Assembly (NCBI GenBank): GCA_030220185.1
Contig: JASPKZ010007248.1
Coordinates: 868,001-932,000 of the forward strand
Length of the DNA stretch: 64,000 nucleotides
Direction of reading: 5' to 3'
Source of the DNA: Diploptera punctata
Taxonomy: Eukaryota > Arthropoda > Insecta > Blattodea > Blaberidae
Below, in pieces: positions 23,040-33,237 of the stretch. The notes beneath the pieces were generated by a model. The model had not been told where the DNA came from and made no database searches. It saw only the letters and a program-made list of their open reading frames with translations. The first letter of the stretch is position 1. Every line of letters begins with the position of its first letter. A program made the position numbers and the translations under genes.

Positions 23040-24003
23040 TTTTTTAGTAAAAAATCAGTAAAATTGTTATTTAAAAACACGATTATTGGATACACAATTA
23101 TCAATTGTGTAGTTCGAAGTAATCTGTTCATTATTTGCTTTATTATATCTAGGCCTATTTGTTGGAGAATCAGTCACTGCAAAATAGTGCTCTGACCTGT
23201 TCAGAATATTAAAAAGGAGGAGCTTTCTTTATCACAAAACTAGGAGTTGGTAAAGAGAATTCGATAAAGAGCGAGGTGAAATACGATTCGTTGGTTGTTA
23301 AAATTCATTGAAACGTGATTGGTCATTGACTCCCATTTGGGCCATGAGTTAAATAGTCATAAGTAATGTCACGAGTGATTTCCAAATCATCGATAAATTC
23401 ACGAGTCACGAAGAGACGAGTGGATTTATCTAGAGAATTTGTAAATCAAGAGTGGCGATTGTTAGGACTATTTGACGAATTAAATTAAGCTGTTTACTCA
23501 AAAATCATTATTTGAATATAGTTACCGGTATTTTAATATATTTAAATATTTAATGTAAACGGCGATGTTTGAAAACAATTCAGAAATGTGAGGTTATGTT
23601 TGTTCACTGCAACTTAATCATATTAATTATTGCCAAATAGGATCGCAATATTGTAAGAATGCACCCTAGTGGAGAAAAAAATGAAACACATAAAACTGTG
23701 TATTATAACCAACATTATAGGTTATTAATTAATGTTTTTATTAAACAACTCAGTAAAATCAAGGAATCTGTTTATTATTTGCTATATTCAATGTATTTGT
23801 TGGAGAGTCAGCCACTGCAAAATAATGTTCTGACCTGTTTAGAATATTAAAAAGGAGGAGCATTCTTTATCACAAAAGCAGGAGTTGATTAAGTTAAACT
23901 GATAAAGAACGAGGTGAAATATTACTGTGATCTGTTGTAAAACAAAATTCATTGAAATGTGATTGGCCATTGATTATCATTTGGGGCATGAGTAAAATAG
24001 TCA
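23040..24003 (+). repeat. Two direct copies of a third repeat, with copy 2 of the 18836 repeat between
   Basis: 23040-23345 and 23690-24003 match each other (TGTTGGAGA.TCAG, AAAAAGGAGGAGC.TTCTTTATCACAAAA, GTGATTGG.CATTGA). An inverted copy is at 62470-62755. The repeat at 23362-23650 matches 18836-19410. Confidence 0.75.
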
Positions 24004-24462
24004 TTGTAAATATGACGATTTTAGGTCATTTGAACTCAATTTCTCATTAATTTTAAGGCACTTCTTCCATATTTTGGGGAAAATTTTGATGTGTATATTT
24101 TTCCCCTTACATAATTATTCACATACTGCTAGAATAATATGCGTATTTTTCGATGGTTTATTTCAATTTTTTTATGTAGACACACTCCTGCCGCACAATC
24201 CTCGTGTATTGCCTTAAACAATTTAGCTATGACATGCCAGGTTTGAACCTGGTACTTCCCGAATACGAATCTCTAAAGCTAACAGAAATCTATTAAGTGA
24301 AAGAGAAAGGTGTTGTAAATCTGTGTAACAATCATCAGAGACTTGATTAATGATGGATAACCGTGATATCAAATAACGAAGATTGCAATGCCGACTGTTA
24401 CGTCATTTTTTTTCTTTCTTTAAATAGAATGTAGTTATTGAGTTAGTTTTCATGTCTTGCAG
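24004..24462. other. Intergenic, tRNA-like T-arm only
   Basis: A perfect small hairpin CCAGG-TTTGAA-CCTGG at about 24238-24253 looks like a T arm (minus strand) from an old SINE. Otherwise nothing recognised. Confidence 0.35.
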
Positions 24463-24537
24463 GCATTTAGCTTCAAGAGACGCAAAACAGTGAGAACTGT
24501 GCCAGACAGAGCGCTCGGAGAACACATCAATTACCAG
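24463..24537 (+). CDS. Candidate internal exon, unassigned
   Basis: 75 bp (25 codons, open in the first frame), with acceptor TCTTGCAG and donor CAG|GTAAAT, both close to consensus. The product is basic (KRRKTVRTVPDR). No family recognised and no partner exon found. It could be a 5' exon of the CCDC81-like gene, a piece of another gene or chance. The CCDC81 start codon exon has an in-frame stop before its ATG, so a coding link is unlikely. Confidence 0.3.
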
Positions 24538-24734
24538 GTAAATTTAAAAACAGCAAATCATATTATTAAAATCTAATTTTAATCATTGGGGAATAAAATG
24601 TTGTTGGGATTCAAGTGCAGATGATCATCTACTTTTAATCTATATATTAATACGTGAAGGAAAAACTTTGTACTCCTTTTTAAACAGATTGCGCGCACGG
24701 AGAAGTGTGATATTTGGCATAATTAGTTCATATA

Positions 24735-25032
24735 AAAGTCCACCGCTGTCGTTGTCACGCAGCGGGCCCGGGTTCGATCCCCGGTCGGGGCAGTTTTTCT
24801 GGGCGAGGTTTTTATCGGGGTTTTTCCTCACCTGTAAGACAAAGTCAGGAAAACTCTAAGGCCCAAACGGTCCTCGAAATCATATGGCCATCATCATCAT
24901 CATTCACCGGTGTGGAAAGCAACGGGAAGCTACCACACCTACAACTCCCTAATAAAGCTGCAGGCATAGTATGAAAATGCAATGATTGCAGTGAAGGACC
25001 TGCCCTCGGGCAGAATTACTATGGATCGATGG
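24735..25032 (+). mobile_element. SINE-A copy with shortened head
   Basis: Part of the A-box region is deleted (CCGCTGTCGTTGTCACGCAG); B box GGTTCGATCCC is intact. TSD AGTTCATATA at 24725-24734 and 25033-25042. Confidence 0.9.
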
Positions 25033-25086
25033 AGTTCATATAGAGAAGGAGTGCAGAAATTAAATTATATGTATATATGTGTTACA

Positions 25087-26210
25087 AATAAATTAAATTA
25101 AACAAAATAAAATAAATTATCTCTAAGGAATTTATGTGTATTACTCACTCGTGTACTCATTCATTTGTTTACGTTGATACTGAAAGTGCATTGTTGCAAG
25201 AAGAAAATTGTGCAGCAGCAATGTGAATTGACTTACTCACTCTCGCGTATTTTTTATTAGTGGTTTAAAAAAGTAAGTACACTCTAGTATTTAAATTTAA
25301 ATTAAACCCTGTCTAATCTTGTTTTCAATAATTTCATTACATTTTTTAATATTTACATATTCGCACTTACTTCCATTATGCCTCGACATAGAACATAGAT
25401 GGGTCGGAGTCAGAGACAAAAAAAGAAGGGATACATATTCCCGTACACATAACAATAGTCCAAATACAAATTTAAATAGTATAAATACATGTGGTATACA
25501 AATTTCAAATGACGCGTTATTTTTTTTGAATATGGCTTAGCCAAGCTATACGACATATTTTCTACCGTGCATAAAAAAACACAAAAATTAGTAGTATGTA
25601 ATAATGACCATAATGACTTGATGAAGGTATGTATTTTCCGATCGAAGTGCGAAAAGTGCTAGAAAATTAAATCTAAGTTGATATTAAATAAATAATAGTT
25701 TTAAAAAATTAAAACAACACGCTATATTATAAAACCGAACTAAAAATTAAAAATAATTTTAATTTCCAACACGCTTGGGATAAATTTAAAGTGGTCAACA
25801 AAAAAAAATCATCTCCAACACATCTAGAATAAAACTAGAGTTATCTACAAAAAATAATTTTACCATCAAAGGCGTGGGGTGCTCTTTATCAATTAATATA
25901 TTTGAAAATAAACATATATTGGCAAAAGCAAAGTATCTAAGAAGAAAACGTAAAAACCCCACGTTTTTTATGGTATTTTTTTTTGTAGATAACTCTAGTT
26001 TTATTCTAGATGTGTTGGAGATGACTTTTTTGTTGACCACTTACATTTTATCCCAGGCGTGTTGGAAATTAAAATTAGTTTTCATTTTTTAGTTCGGTTT
26101 TCTAATAAAGCGTGTTGTTTTAGTTTTTTAAACTATTATTTATTTTGTATTGTTTAGTTTGGTTTTCTAATAAAGCGTGTTGTTTTTTAAACTATTATGT
26201 AGTATTGGAG
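25087..26210. repeat. 1.1-kb repeat copy 1, ending in a foldback
   Basis: 25087-25490 equals 27782-28171 with few changes, and 25590-26210 equals 31662-32285. The second copy is split by the RTE. 25680-26205 is a foldback with arms of about 225 bp (AACACGC, CCAACACATCTAGAATAAAA against its complement near 26000). The right arm end is duplicated in tandem (AATAAAGCGTGTTGTTTT twice). No transposase seen. Confidence 0.75.
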
Positions 26211-26300
26211 TCAGGGAATATGTTTATACATGAAGGAGAAACATCTACAACCAGGAGATTGGATGGACCGACAAAATTGGCGATTAGGAATCGGGCGATG
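26205..26300 (+). repeat. Short repeat, inverted copy at 47217
   Basis: Matches the reverse complement of 47217-47325 (GGAGAAACATCTACAACCAG). A (TA)n microsatellite follows at 26321-26345. Probably a LINE piece, not proven. Confidence 0.55.
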
Positions 26301-26454
26301 TCAAAGACATTAATCAACCGATATATATATATATATATATATATACAAGTGGAGGTAATTTCAAGAGTTGGGTGGCTGAAACAATGAGGGATGAAGAATA
26401 GTGAGAACAGCTAGAGTTAAATTTTCTCTATTGTGTATTTAAATTACGGTGGAA

Positions 26455-26930
26455 ATGTAATACACTCCTAGAATATGCAATTATATCCTCATTCTCATTC
26501 TTAATTGTGTTTGTTATAGCCTGAAACCTTTCCTTTCTATCCTAATTCTCTGATGCTATTTTTGCATTAATTTTGAGGTCAATAAACCTCCTCAAGTATT
26601 TATGTAGATTATGCTCTGGAGTTAACAACAAAGTTATTCTCCTTCTTGCTTCCCAATACTTGGATGTCACATCTTGAAAATTTTGAAGAGCCAAACACTT
26701 TGTTAAATGTTCTCTGTCCATTTCGACACCTTGAGAACACACTATACACTCAGCAGACATTAATACACCAATTCTATGAAGATGTTTTCCTAAGCAGCCA
26801 TGCCCTGTAGAAAATCGCATTATAGCAACTGCAGATTTTTGTGGTACCTCCCTCAAATATTCCCTCTTTAATAAGTTACCGATTTTCCGTGTGGTGTTAC
26901 CTAGCAAAAATTGTCGCACCGCCATTATTT
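26455..26930 (-). mobile_element. RTE fragment split by an RNase H-type LINE end
   Basis: 26455-26600 and 26852-26905 match the RTE linker between endonuclease and RT (compare 30055-30250). Between them, about 26601-26851 is the C-terminal zinc domain of another LINE (TGHGCLGKHLHRIG, C..C...EMDREHLTKC). Near-duplicated flanks (CCTCCTCAAGTATT and CCTCCCTCAAATATT) support insertion. Confidence 0.7.
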
Positions 26931-27041
26931 TCCCTCAACTTAATTGCACATAATTTACTAAAGATAATCCGCAAGACCCTCAAATTAGGTGCTGAATTCC
27001 ACGTTGATACTATAAATCCTATATTCTGAATAATTCAGGTA

Positions 27042-27214
27042 TTGAATAGGTCTCGTAGACTGCGATAGATAGGACATGTGGCACAAATGGGGAATGAAGG
27101 ACGTTCAAGGAAGCTTGTAGGAAAACCAGAGGGAAAACGCGCCCAGGATGATTGGAAAGCATTAGCACAGGATACGGATGTGCGGAGAGATGTCCGCGCG
27201 GCCATGACCCTACG
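27042..27214 (+). mobile_element. RTE 3'-end fragment with internal deletion
   Basis: Plus-strand copy of the RTE end (LVGKPEGKR then QDDWKALAQD); the GRPRMRW segment is deleted. Confidence 0.8.
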
Positions 27215-27371
27215 TGTATTATCGCCTCGCTATGATGGTTATTCAGCGGCTCGCTTTGTTTTCTCAGAGATATATATATAATTAAATACAAAGATACCGA
27301 TCACCGCCACCATAATAATTCCGCACGGCACCCGCTTTTATGGATAACCATCATAGGGAGGCGATACAACA
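27215..27371. repeat. Small foldback element
   Basis: ATCGCCTCGCTATGATGGTT at 27220-27239 pairs with AACCATCATAGGGAGGCGAT at about 27346-27365, spacer about 105 bp. Abuts the RTE fragment. No TSD clear. Confidence 0.55.
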
Positions 27372-27781
27372 ATACTATTAAGTTTTTAATAGTGAGTTTT
27401 GTATACTAGTGGATTAATGTCGGTTTTAAACAAAAACCGATTTCAAAAATTTATATTGAGGTAAGATTTCCTCGTAAGATAAACAGACAGAAGCGAGGAT
27501 CAAGGTTATGTATCGTATTCAATATGGCAACTAATAAGAATGGCTGGAATGTTGATGGAAAAATATTCATGCAATAAATCATGTGATAAAAAAATACAAG
27601 TGTTTTACTCAAACTATTCAAACAAGATATTCAGGAAGAGAAATTGTTGGTAAATTAATATATATGTACTTATTGTTTATTATAATCTATCAGTAACTAT
27701 ATTTGTAATTTTTTGTGATCTCACTGCCATCTATGTGCGAGAGCTGTACTACAAAAATCGGTAACTTATTAAAGAGGGAAT
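27372..27781. other. Intergenic, nothing recognised
   Basis: 27754-27782 is the reverse complement of part of the RTE piece at 26864-26892; the rest is unexplained AT-rich sequence. Confidence 0.35.
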
Positions 27782-28171
27782 AAACAAAATAAAATAAATT
27801 GTCTCTAAGGAATTTATGTGTATTACTCATTCGTCTACTCATTCATTTGTTTACGTTGATACTGAAAGTGCATTGTTGTAAGAAGAAAATTGTGCAGCAG
27901 CAATGTGAATTGACTTACTCACTCTCGCGTATTTTTTATTAGTGGTTTAAAAAAGTAAGTACACTCTAGTATTTAAATTTAAATTAAACCCTGTCTAATC
28001 TTGTTTTCAATAATTTCATTACATTTTTTAATATTTACATATTCGCACTTACTTCCATTATGCCTCGACATAGAACATAGATGGGTCGGAGTGAGAGACA
28101 AAAAAAGAAGGGATACATATTCCCGTACACATAACAATAGTCCAAATACAAATTTAAATAGTATAAATACA

Positions 28172-28392
28172 TGTAAAGTAAAGTGATCCCACAACAGACC
28201 CGGAGGCCCTTGGGGTAGTAGGAGGTTAAGGCTCCCACTTTTTCTAGACAATCGGCACTTTTATGTCAGCCGGGTTGTCAGCCCTGCGTGACGGCCGCCT
28301 TTACCCCAGAACAAGCGTCTGGTACTCATTTCCGTTAGAGGCTGAGTCGACCCCAGGGTCATAGTGCCGCCAGAGGGTTTGGGTCAGTTTAA
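28172..28392 (-). mobile_element. SINE-C, 5'-truncated, fused to the RTE 3' end
   Basis: Minus strand SINE-C with its (TTTAC)n tail on the left. The 5' truncation point abuts the RTE tail at 28392. Confidence 0.85.
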
Positions 28393-31300
28393 AAATCCTA
28401 CTTACTTACTTACTCACTGGCACTATCGAACCCGTAGGTTCATGGCCGCGCGGACATAAGCTCTCCATACATCCCTATCCTGAGCTAATGCTTTCCAATC
28501 ATTCCCTGTATAATCTACTTCCCTCAAATCATAGTTAATGTTGTTCTCCCACCTCATTCTTGGTCTACCAACTGGGCGTTTTCCCTCTGGCTTTCCTACA
28601 AGAAGCTTCCATGCACGTCTTTCATTCCCCATACGTGCAACATGTCCTGCCCATCGCAGTCTACGAGACTTAACTGTTCTTATTATATCTGGCTTCCTAT
28701 AAAGACCATGTAGTTCATTGTTATGTAGTCTTCTCCATTCACCTGTCTGTTCATCTCTCTTTGGTCCAAAAATTTTCCTAAGAACTTTATTCTCAAATAC
28801 TCGTAATCTCCTTTCCTCCCTTAAAGTAAGAGTCCATGTTTCGCACCCATATAATATAACTGGTAGAATAATAGTTTTATATATTTTCAGCTTAACGTTT
28901 TTTGAAAGGAGTTGGGACATCAAGAGTCTCTGCAATGCATAATAGCATGCATTTCCAGAATTGAGCCTATGTTTAATTTCTTTGTGCATCTCATTCCTAT
29001 TTGTGATTATTGTTCCTAGGTATTTGAATTCAGCCACTTCCTCAAAATTTCCCTCATTTGTCATTAGCTGTCCATTTCCATTATATACTGAATTTCTACG
29101 TGTGACCATATATTTAGTTTTACTGATATTTACTTCCAGTCCTAATTTCTTAGTGTTACTCAATAGTGTGTGCGTGTTGGCCTTTAGTATCTCCTCGCTA
29201 TCGGCCAGTAGTACTACATCATCAGCATAAACTAACAGCTTATTAATACCATTGAGTTGTAAGCCTTCCTCATTCTCTAAAGATTTAATGGCATGCTCTA
29301 GTACAAAATTAAATAGTAGAGGAGATAGTGCATCTCCTTGCTTCAACCCATTCTGGATTTCAAAAGTGTCTGAAAACTGTTTGCCTACACGCACCCTACT
29401 CTTTGAGCCATTTAGACACATTCGTATAAGTCTAACTAACTTTTTAGGAATTCCGAACTCCAGCAGGATACTATATAACTTCTCCCTCTTAATTGAATCA
29501 TATGCTTTTTTGAAGTCTACATATAGTTGATGTACAGTACCATTATATTCCCATTTCTTTTCTAAAATCTGTCTTATACTAAAAATCTGATCTGTTGTAG
29601 ACCTGTTTCTTCTAAATGCACATTGATGATCTCCTAGAATGTCATCAATATAGGGAGTAAGTCTGCTTACTAATATATTTGTTAGAATTTTGTACGAAGT
29701 TGAAAGTAATGAGATGCCCCTGTAGTTGTTGCAATCAGTTTTATCTCCTTTCTTATAAATTGGTACGATAATTGATTCCTTCCATTCATCTGGAAGAGCT
29801 TCTTTTTCCCAAATCATACTAAGCAACCAGCGTATCTTGTCCATCAATTTTTCTCCCCCTGATTTTATCAGTTCTGCTGGGATCTCATCTGAACCTGATG
29901 CTTTATACATCTTCAATTTTTCAATCGCCATTTCAACCTCTAATGCACTTGGCTCTGCGACTAGCATTTCTGCTGTCTGTAACTTATCCTCCTCAATGTC
30001 CTGTTCTGTATGTACATTTAATAGCTGATTAAAGTAACTTTTCCATCTATTTAATATACTCCTAGAATCTGCAATCATATCCCCATTTTCATTCCGAATT
30101 ATGTTTGTTCTAGCCTGAAACCCTTTCTTCTCTATACTAATTCCCTGATATAATTCTCTAATGTTCCTATTTTTTGCATTCATTTCAAGATCATTAATCT
30201 TCTCTCTCAAATATTCCCTCTTTTTACTCTTTAGTAACTTGGTGGTTTCCCGTCTAACACTACCCAATTGCTCTAAATTTACCTCATTTGGCTCGTGTAA
30301 CCATTTCATTTTTGCTAGCTTTCTTTTCTTTACAATGTCGGCACATTCCTCATCAAACCATTTCTTGTTTTGCCTCTTTTTTAAACAACCAATGCTTTCT
30401 GATGCTGACAATTTAATAGTATCTCTTATAGCCTCCCATTCTTTATTTATATCAGTTTCTTCTTCGTTTGCCACATTGTCATCTGAAGATTCCAGTACTT
30501 CAAATCTATTAGCAATTTTGATTTGGTATTCTTGCCGCATTTCATCATTTTTCAAGTTTTTTAATTCATATTTTACAGAATCATCTTTAGCGTTTGTTCC
30601 TCTCATAAGCGATAGCCGTTGTCTGATTTTCACTCTGACCAGATGATGATCCGAATTGCAGTCTGTCCCTCTAACTGATCTAACATCAATGATGCTACTG
30701 TGCCAGCGTTTATCCACTAATACATGATCTATCTGGTTCCGAGTTTCTCCATCTGGGGACGTCCAGGTGTATTTATGAATATCCTTATGCTGAAATGTTG
30801 TGCTCTTAACAATGAGATTCTTTGATGTGGCAAATGTGACTAATCTAACCCCGTTGTCGTTACTATCTTCATGAAGACTGAATTTGCCTATTGTTGGTTT
30901 GAATATATCTTCCCGCCCCACTTTTGCATTAAAATCTCCTAAGACAATTTTCATATGATATCGTGAAAGGCTATCAAATAAGCATTCTAATTCTTCATAG
31001 AACTCATCCTTGATCTTGTCATCTTTATCTTCTGTGGGGGCATGTACATTTACAATTATAAAATCATGTCGTTTACCCTTTAGAATTATGTATGATATCC
31101 TATCACTAACAAACTTAATATCTCGGATAGCGGATAGGATCCTCCTTCTGACTAAAAAACCCGTTCCAAATGCAGGTCTTTCTGCACCCCCGTAGTATAA
31201 TGCAAAGCTTCCTGATTCCTGACTACCTTCTCCTGGCCACCTAACTTCCTGTAAAGCGACTATATCCAAGGGCGATTTATCTAATTCCCGCGTTAATATC

Positions 31301-31655
31301 TCTAGTGCCCCGCTATTGTATAAAGTCCTAACATTCCATGTTCCTAGGAACATGTCCCTGTGTTTGAGCCTTTGGCATGGGTTCCCTGAAGTAGTCCCCG
31401 CCCGGAGAACCGAATGGGGGACTATTTGACCTCCGGAAAATTTTACCCCAGATGAACCCATGTCCGCATTTCTTGACGGTTGTATTTTTACGGTGAAAGA
31501 TCGTCACTCTTTCGCCCAAGGTACTTTTTTCGTCACCTTCGACCAGTCCGGCATGGGTAACCCTATCGGCAGCAATGCTACCGCCGGCATAGCTCTCAGG
31601 ATCATTTAAGCACGCAAGCCACTCCACCACGACAAGGTAAAGATACCATGGAGGG
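28393..31655 (-). mobile_element. Full-length RTE-clade non-LTR retrotransposon
   Basis: The element runs from about 31655 (5') to the (AGTA)n-type tail at 28393-28416. It has one long intact ORF, a short 5' leader with GC-rich hairpins (near 31560-31600) and almost no 3'UTR: the ORF stop is about 10 bp from the tail repeat. One ORF with APE endonuclease plus RT and no RNase H is the RTE plan. At least seven truncated relatives lie in this window (1288, 3860, 6495, 17747, 26455, 27042, 37612, 45455). The intact ORF makes this the likely source type, and possibly still active. Confidence 0.9.
28423..31461 (-). CDS. RTE endonuclease-reverse transcriptase ORF, intact
   Basis: 1012 residues without a stop. 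Residues about 38-280 are an apurinic/apyrimidinic-like endonuclease: TWNVRTL (41-47), QEVRW with the catalytic Glu (71-75), GDFNAKVG (175-182), NQIDHVLVD (242-250) and SDHHLV (270-275). Residues about 545-790 are the RT: VDFKKAYDS (648-656, first palm Asp), GLKQGDALSPLLFN (705-718) and YADD (745-748). The C-terminal 100 residues end with the GRPRMRWENN motif common to these LINEs. The enzyme nicks target DNA and copies its RNA there. The start could also be Met37, just before the endonuclease. Confidence 0.9.
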   Translation of the reverse strand: MGSSGVKFSGGQIVPHSVLRAGTTSGNPCQRLKHRDMFLGTWNVRTLYNSGALEILTRELDKSPLDIVALQEVRWPGEGSQESGSFALYYGGAERPAFGTGFLVRRRILSAIRDIKFVSDRISYIILKGKRHDFIIVNVHAPTEDKDDKIKDEFYEELECLFDSLSRYHMKIVLGDFNAKVGREDIFKPTIGKFSLHEDSNDNGVRLVTFATSKNLIVKSTTFQHKDIHKYTWTSPDGETRNQIDHVLVDKRWHSSIIDVRSVRGTDCNSDHHLVRVKIRQRLSLMRGTNAKDDSVKYELKNLKNDEMRQEYQIKIANRFEVLESSDDNVANEEETDINKEWEAIRDTIKLSASESIGCLKKRQNKKWFDEECADIVKKRKLAKMKWLHEPNEVNLEQLGSVRRETTKLLKSKKREYLREKINDLEMNAKNRNIRELYQGISIEKKGFQARTNIIRNENGDMIADSRSILNRWKSYFNQLLNVHTEQDIEEDKLQTAEMLVAEPSALEVEMAIEKLKMYKASGSDEIPAELIKSGGEKLMDKIRWLLSMIWEKEALPDEWKESIIVPIYKKGDKTDCNNYRGISLLSTSYKILTNILVSRLTPYIDDILGDHQCAFRRNRSTTDQIFSIRQILEKKWEYNGTVHQLYVDFKKAYDSIKREKLYSILLEFGIPKKLVRLIRMCLNGSKSRVRVGKQFSDTFEIQNGLKQGDALSPLLFNFVLEHAIKSLENEEGLQLNGINKLLVYADDVVLLADSEEILKANTHTLLSNTKKLGLEVNISKTKYMVTRRNSVYNGNGQLMTNEGNFEEVAEFKYLGTIITNRNEMHKEIKHRLNSGNACYYALQRLLMSQLLSKNVKLKIYKTIILPVILYGCETWTLTLREERRLRVFENKVLRKIFGPKRDEQTGEWRRLHNNELHGLYRKPDIIRTVKSRRLRWAGHVARMGNERRAWKLLVGKPEGKRPVGRPRMRWENNINYDLREVDYTGNDWKALAQDRDVWRAYVRAAMNLRVR

Positions 31656-32314
31656 AGTAGTATGTAATAATGACCTGATGAAGGTATGTATTTTCCGATC
31701 AAAGTGCGAAAAGTGCTAGAAAATTGAATCTAAGTTGATATTAAATAAATAATAGTTTTAAAAAAATAAAACAACACGCTATATTATAAAACCGAACTAA
31801 AAATGAAAAATAATTTTAATTTCCAACACGCTTGGGATAAAATTAAAGTGGTCAACAACAAAAAATCACCTCCAACACATCTAGAATAAAACTAGAGTTA
31901 TTTACAAAAAATAATTTTACCATCAAAAGCGTGGGGTGCTCTTTATTAATTAATATATTTGAAAATAAACAGATATTGGTAAAAGCAAAGTCTCTAAGAA
32001 GAAAACGTAAGAACCATAAAAAGCACCCCACGTTTTTTATGGTAATTTTTTTTATAGATAACTCTAGTTTTATTCTAGATGTGTTGGAGATGACTTTTTT
32101 GTTGACCACTTAAATTTTATCCCAGGCGTGTTGGAAATTAAAATTATTTTTCATTTTTTAGTTCGGTTTTCTAATAAAGCGTGTTGTTTTAGTTTTTTTA
32201 AACTATTATTTATGTTTTATTGTTTAGTTTGGTTTTCTAATAAAGCGTGTTGTTTTAGTTTTTTAAACTATTATGTAGTATGAGCTAAAAGTAGTACTCT
32301 TCTAAAAGAAAAAA

Positions 32315-32404
32315 CGTCCGGGCCGGATTTGAACCAGCGACCTATGGATTACTGAAATTATATATCACTACAGTCTACCACTCTACCGACTGAGCTACCA
32401 GAGG
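32315..32404 (-). tRNA. tRNA-Tyr(GTA)-like sequence with intron
   Basis: Minus strand: acceptor CCTCTGG, D arm GCTCAGTCGGTAGAG, anticodon region GACTGTAG followed by an intron-like TGATATATAATTTCAG, then ATCCATAGGTC and T arm CTGGTTCAAATCCGG. Closely follows the eukaryotic tRNA-Tyr pattern, including the intron after the anticodon. One acceptor pair and one anticodon-stem pair are mismatched, so it may be a pseudogene. Sits beside a single 165-bp unit, as does the copy at 20531. Confidence 0.55.
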
Positions 32405-32429
32405 ATATATTATTAATGATGGACTAAAA

Positions 32430-32620
32430 TGTCGATAAGTCCGCAACCTATTAACTTATATATTATTTATGAAATTATTGTATTGTCATTTGTTCTTTAC
32501 AAGTATATAAAGTTTCAAGTCGATTCAATGTTTTAAGTGGGTGAAAATCGTGTTGAAAGATTCCGTTACATAGATAGATACAGGTCAAGCTAATATAAAG
32601 CGTGTAAAAAGGCAGGATAT
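32430..32620 (-). repeat. Single inverted copy of the 165-bp unit
   Basis: Reverse complement of the units at 19965-20490 plus the linker GGTTGCGGACTT..TCGAC shared with 20500-20520. Confidence 0.8.
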
Positions 32621-32734
32621 TAGCAGTACATAACGTTGAAAGATAGTTGGGTAATAGTGTTGAATTGTACCGCATTTTTCTTATTTACAGACATAACGTC
32701 TGCAATGTTTGTTTAATTTCTTTCTACTTTAATT

Positions 32735-33010
32735 TATATTTAGTTCTTCATCATCCAAGGATTATGCCGTTGACTCGTTCCAGTTTCATGAAAGCTAGAA
32801 TTGTCCGAATTATTCAGACCATCTTCTGTGTGGGCATCCAAAATTTCTCCTTCCATGTGGTTTATAATTCAAAAGTAGTTGTAGTACGTAGTATTCAAAT
32901 GTTCTGAAGCTCTTAATTTGTCATAATTCGCTTGATAATTCAACAATAATTTTGAAAATCTTTCTTCTGGCATTCTAATGAACATGTTCTTTACAGGCGT
33001 TCCTATATTT
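32735..33010 (-). mobile_element. LINE 3'-end fragment, degenerate
   Basis: Minus-strand frame with NFGCPHRRW, comparable to SLGRPFKRW in the LINE tail at 57587-57776. Weak and full of stops. Confidence 0.45.
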
Positions 33011-33237
33011 AATTATTCGATTGTAAGTTTGAAAATATCTAGTTCCTTTCTTATGTAATCAATTGATTTGGCGTTTACTTGATGAAACCATATTTCCTAT
33101 TCATTAAATAAAAATAAAACTGTTAAAGTTTTATACGATTTTCATATGTATTTAAATACAAATTCGTTACAGCTGTTTCAGTACTTTGTACCTTCTTCAG
33201 ACGAATACCATGATTACAAATGAATTTTGTTATTATA

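Larger units (their letters stand above)
27782..32285. repeat. 1.1-kb repeat copy 2, split by the RTE
   Basis: 27782-28171 and 31662-32285 are the two ends of the repeat seen intact at 25087-26210. About 100 bp present in copy 1 (25492-25588) is missing at the junction, so insertion was accompanied by a deletion or the copies differ. The foldback lies at 31745-32278. Confidence 0.8.

Noticed and set aside
28718..31195. Several plus-strand frames of 60-160 codons
   Set aside because: All are antisense to the intact RTE ORF and hydrophobic in the way antisense frames often are.
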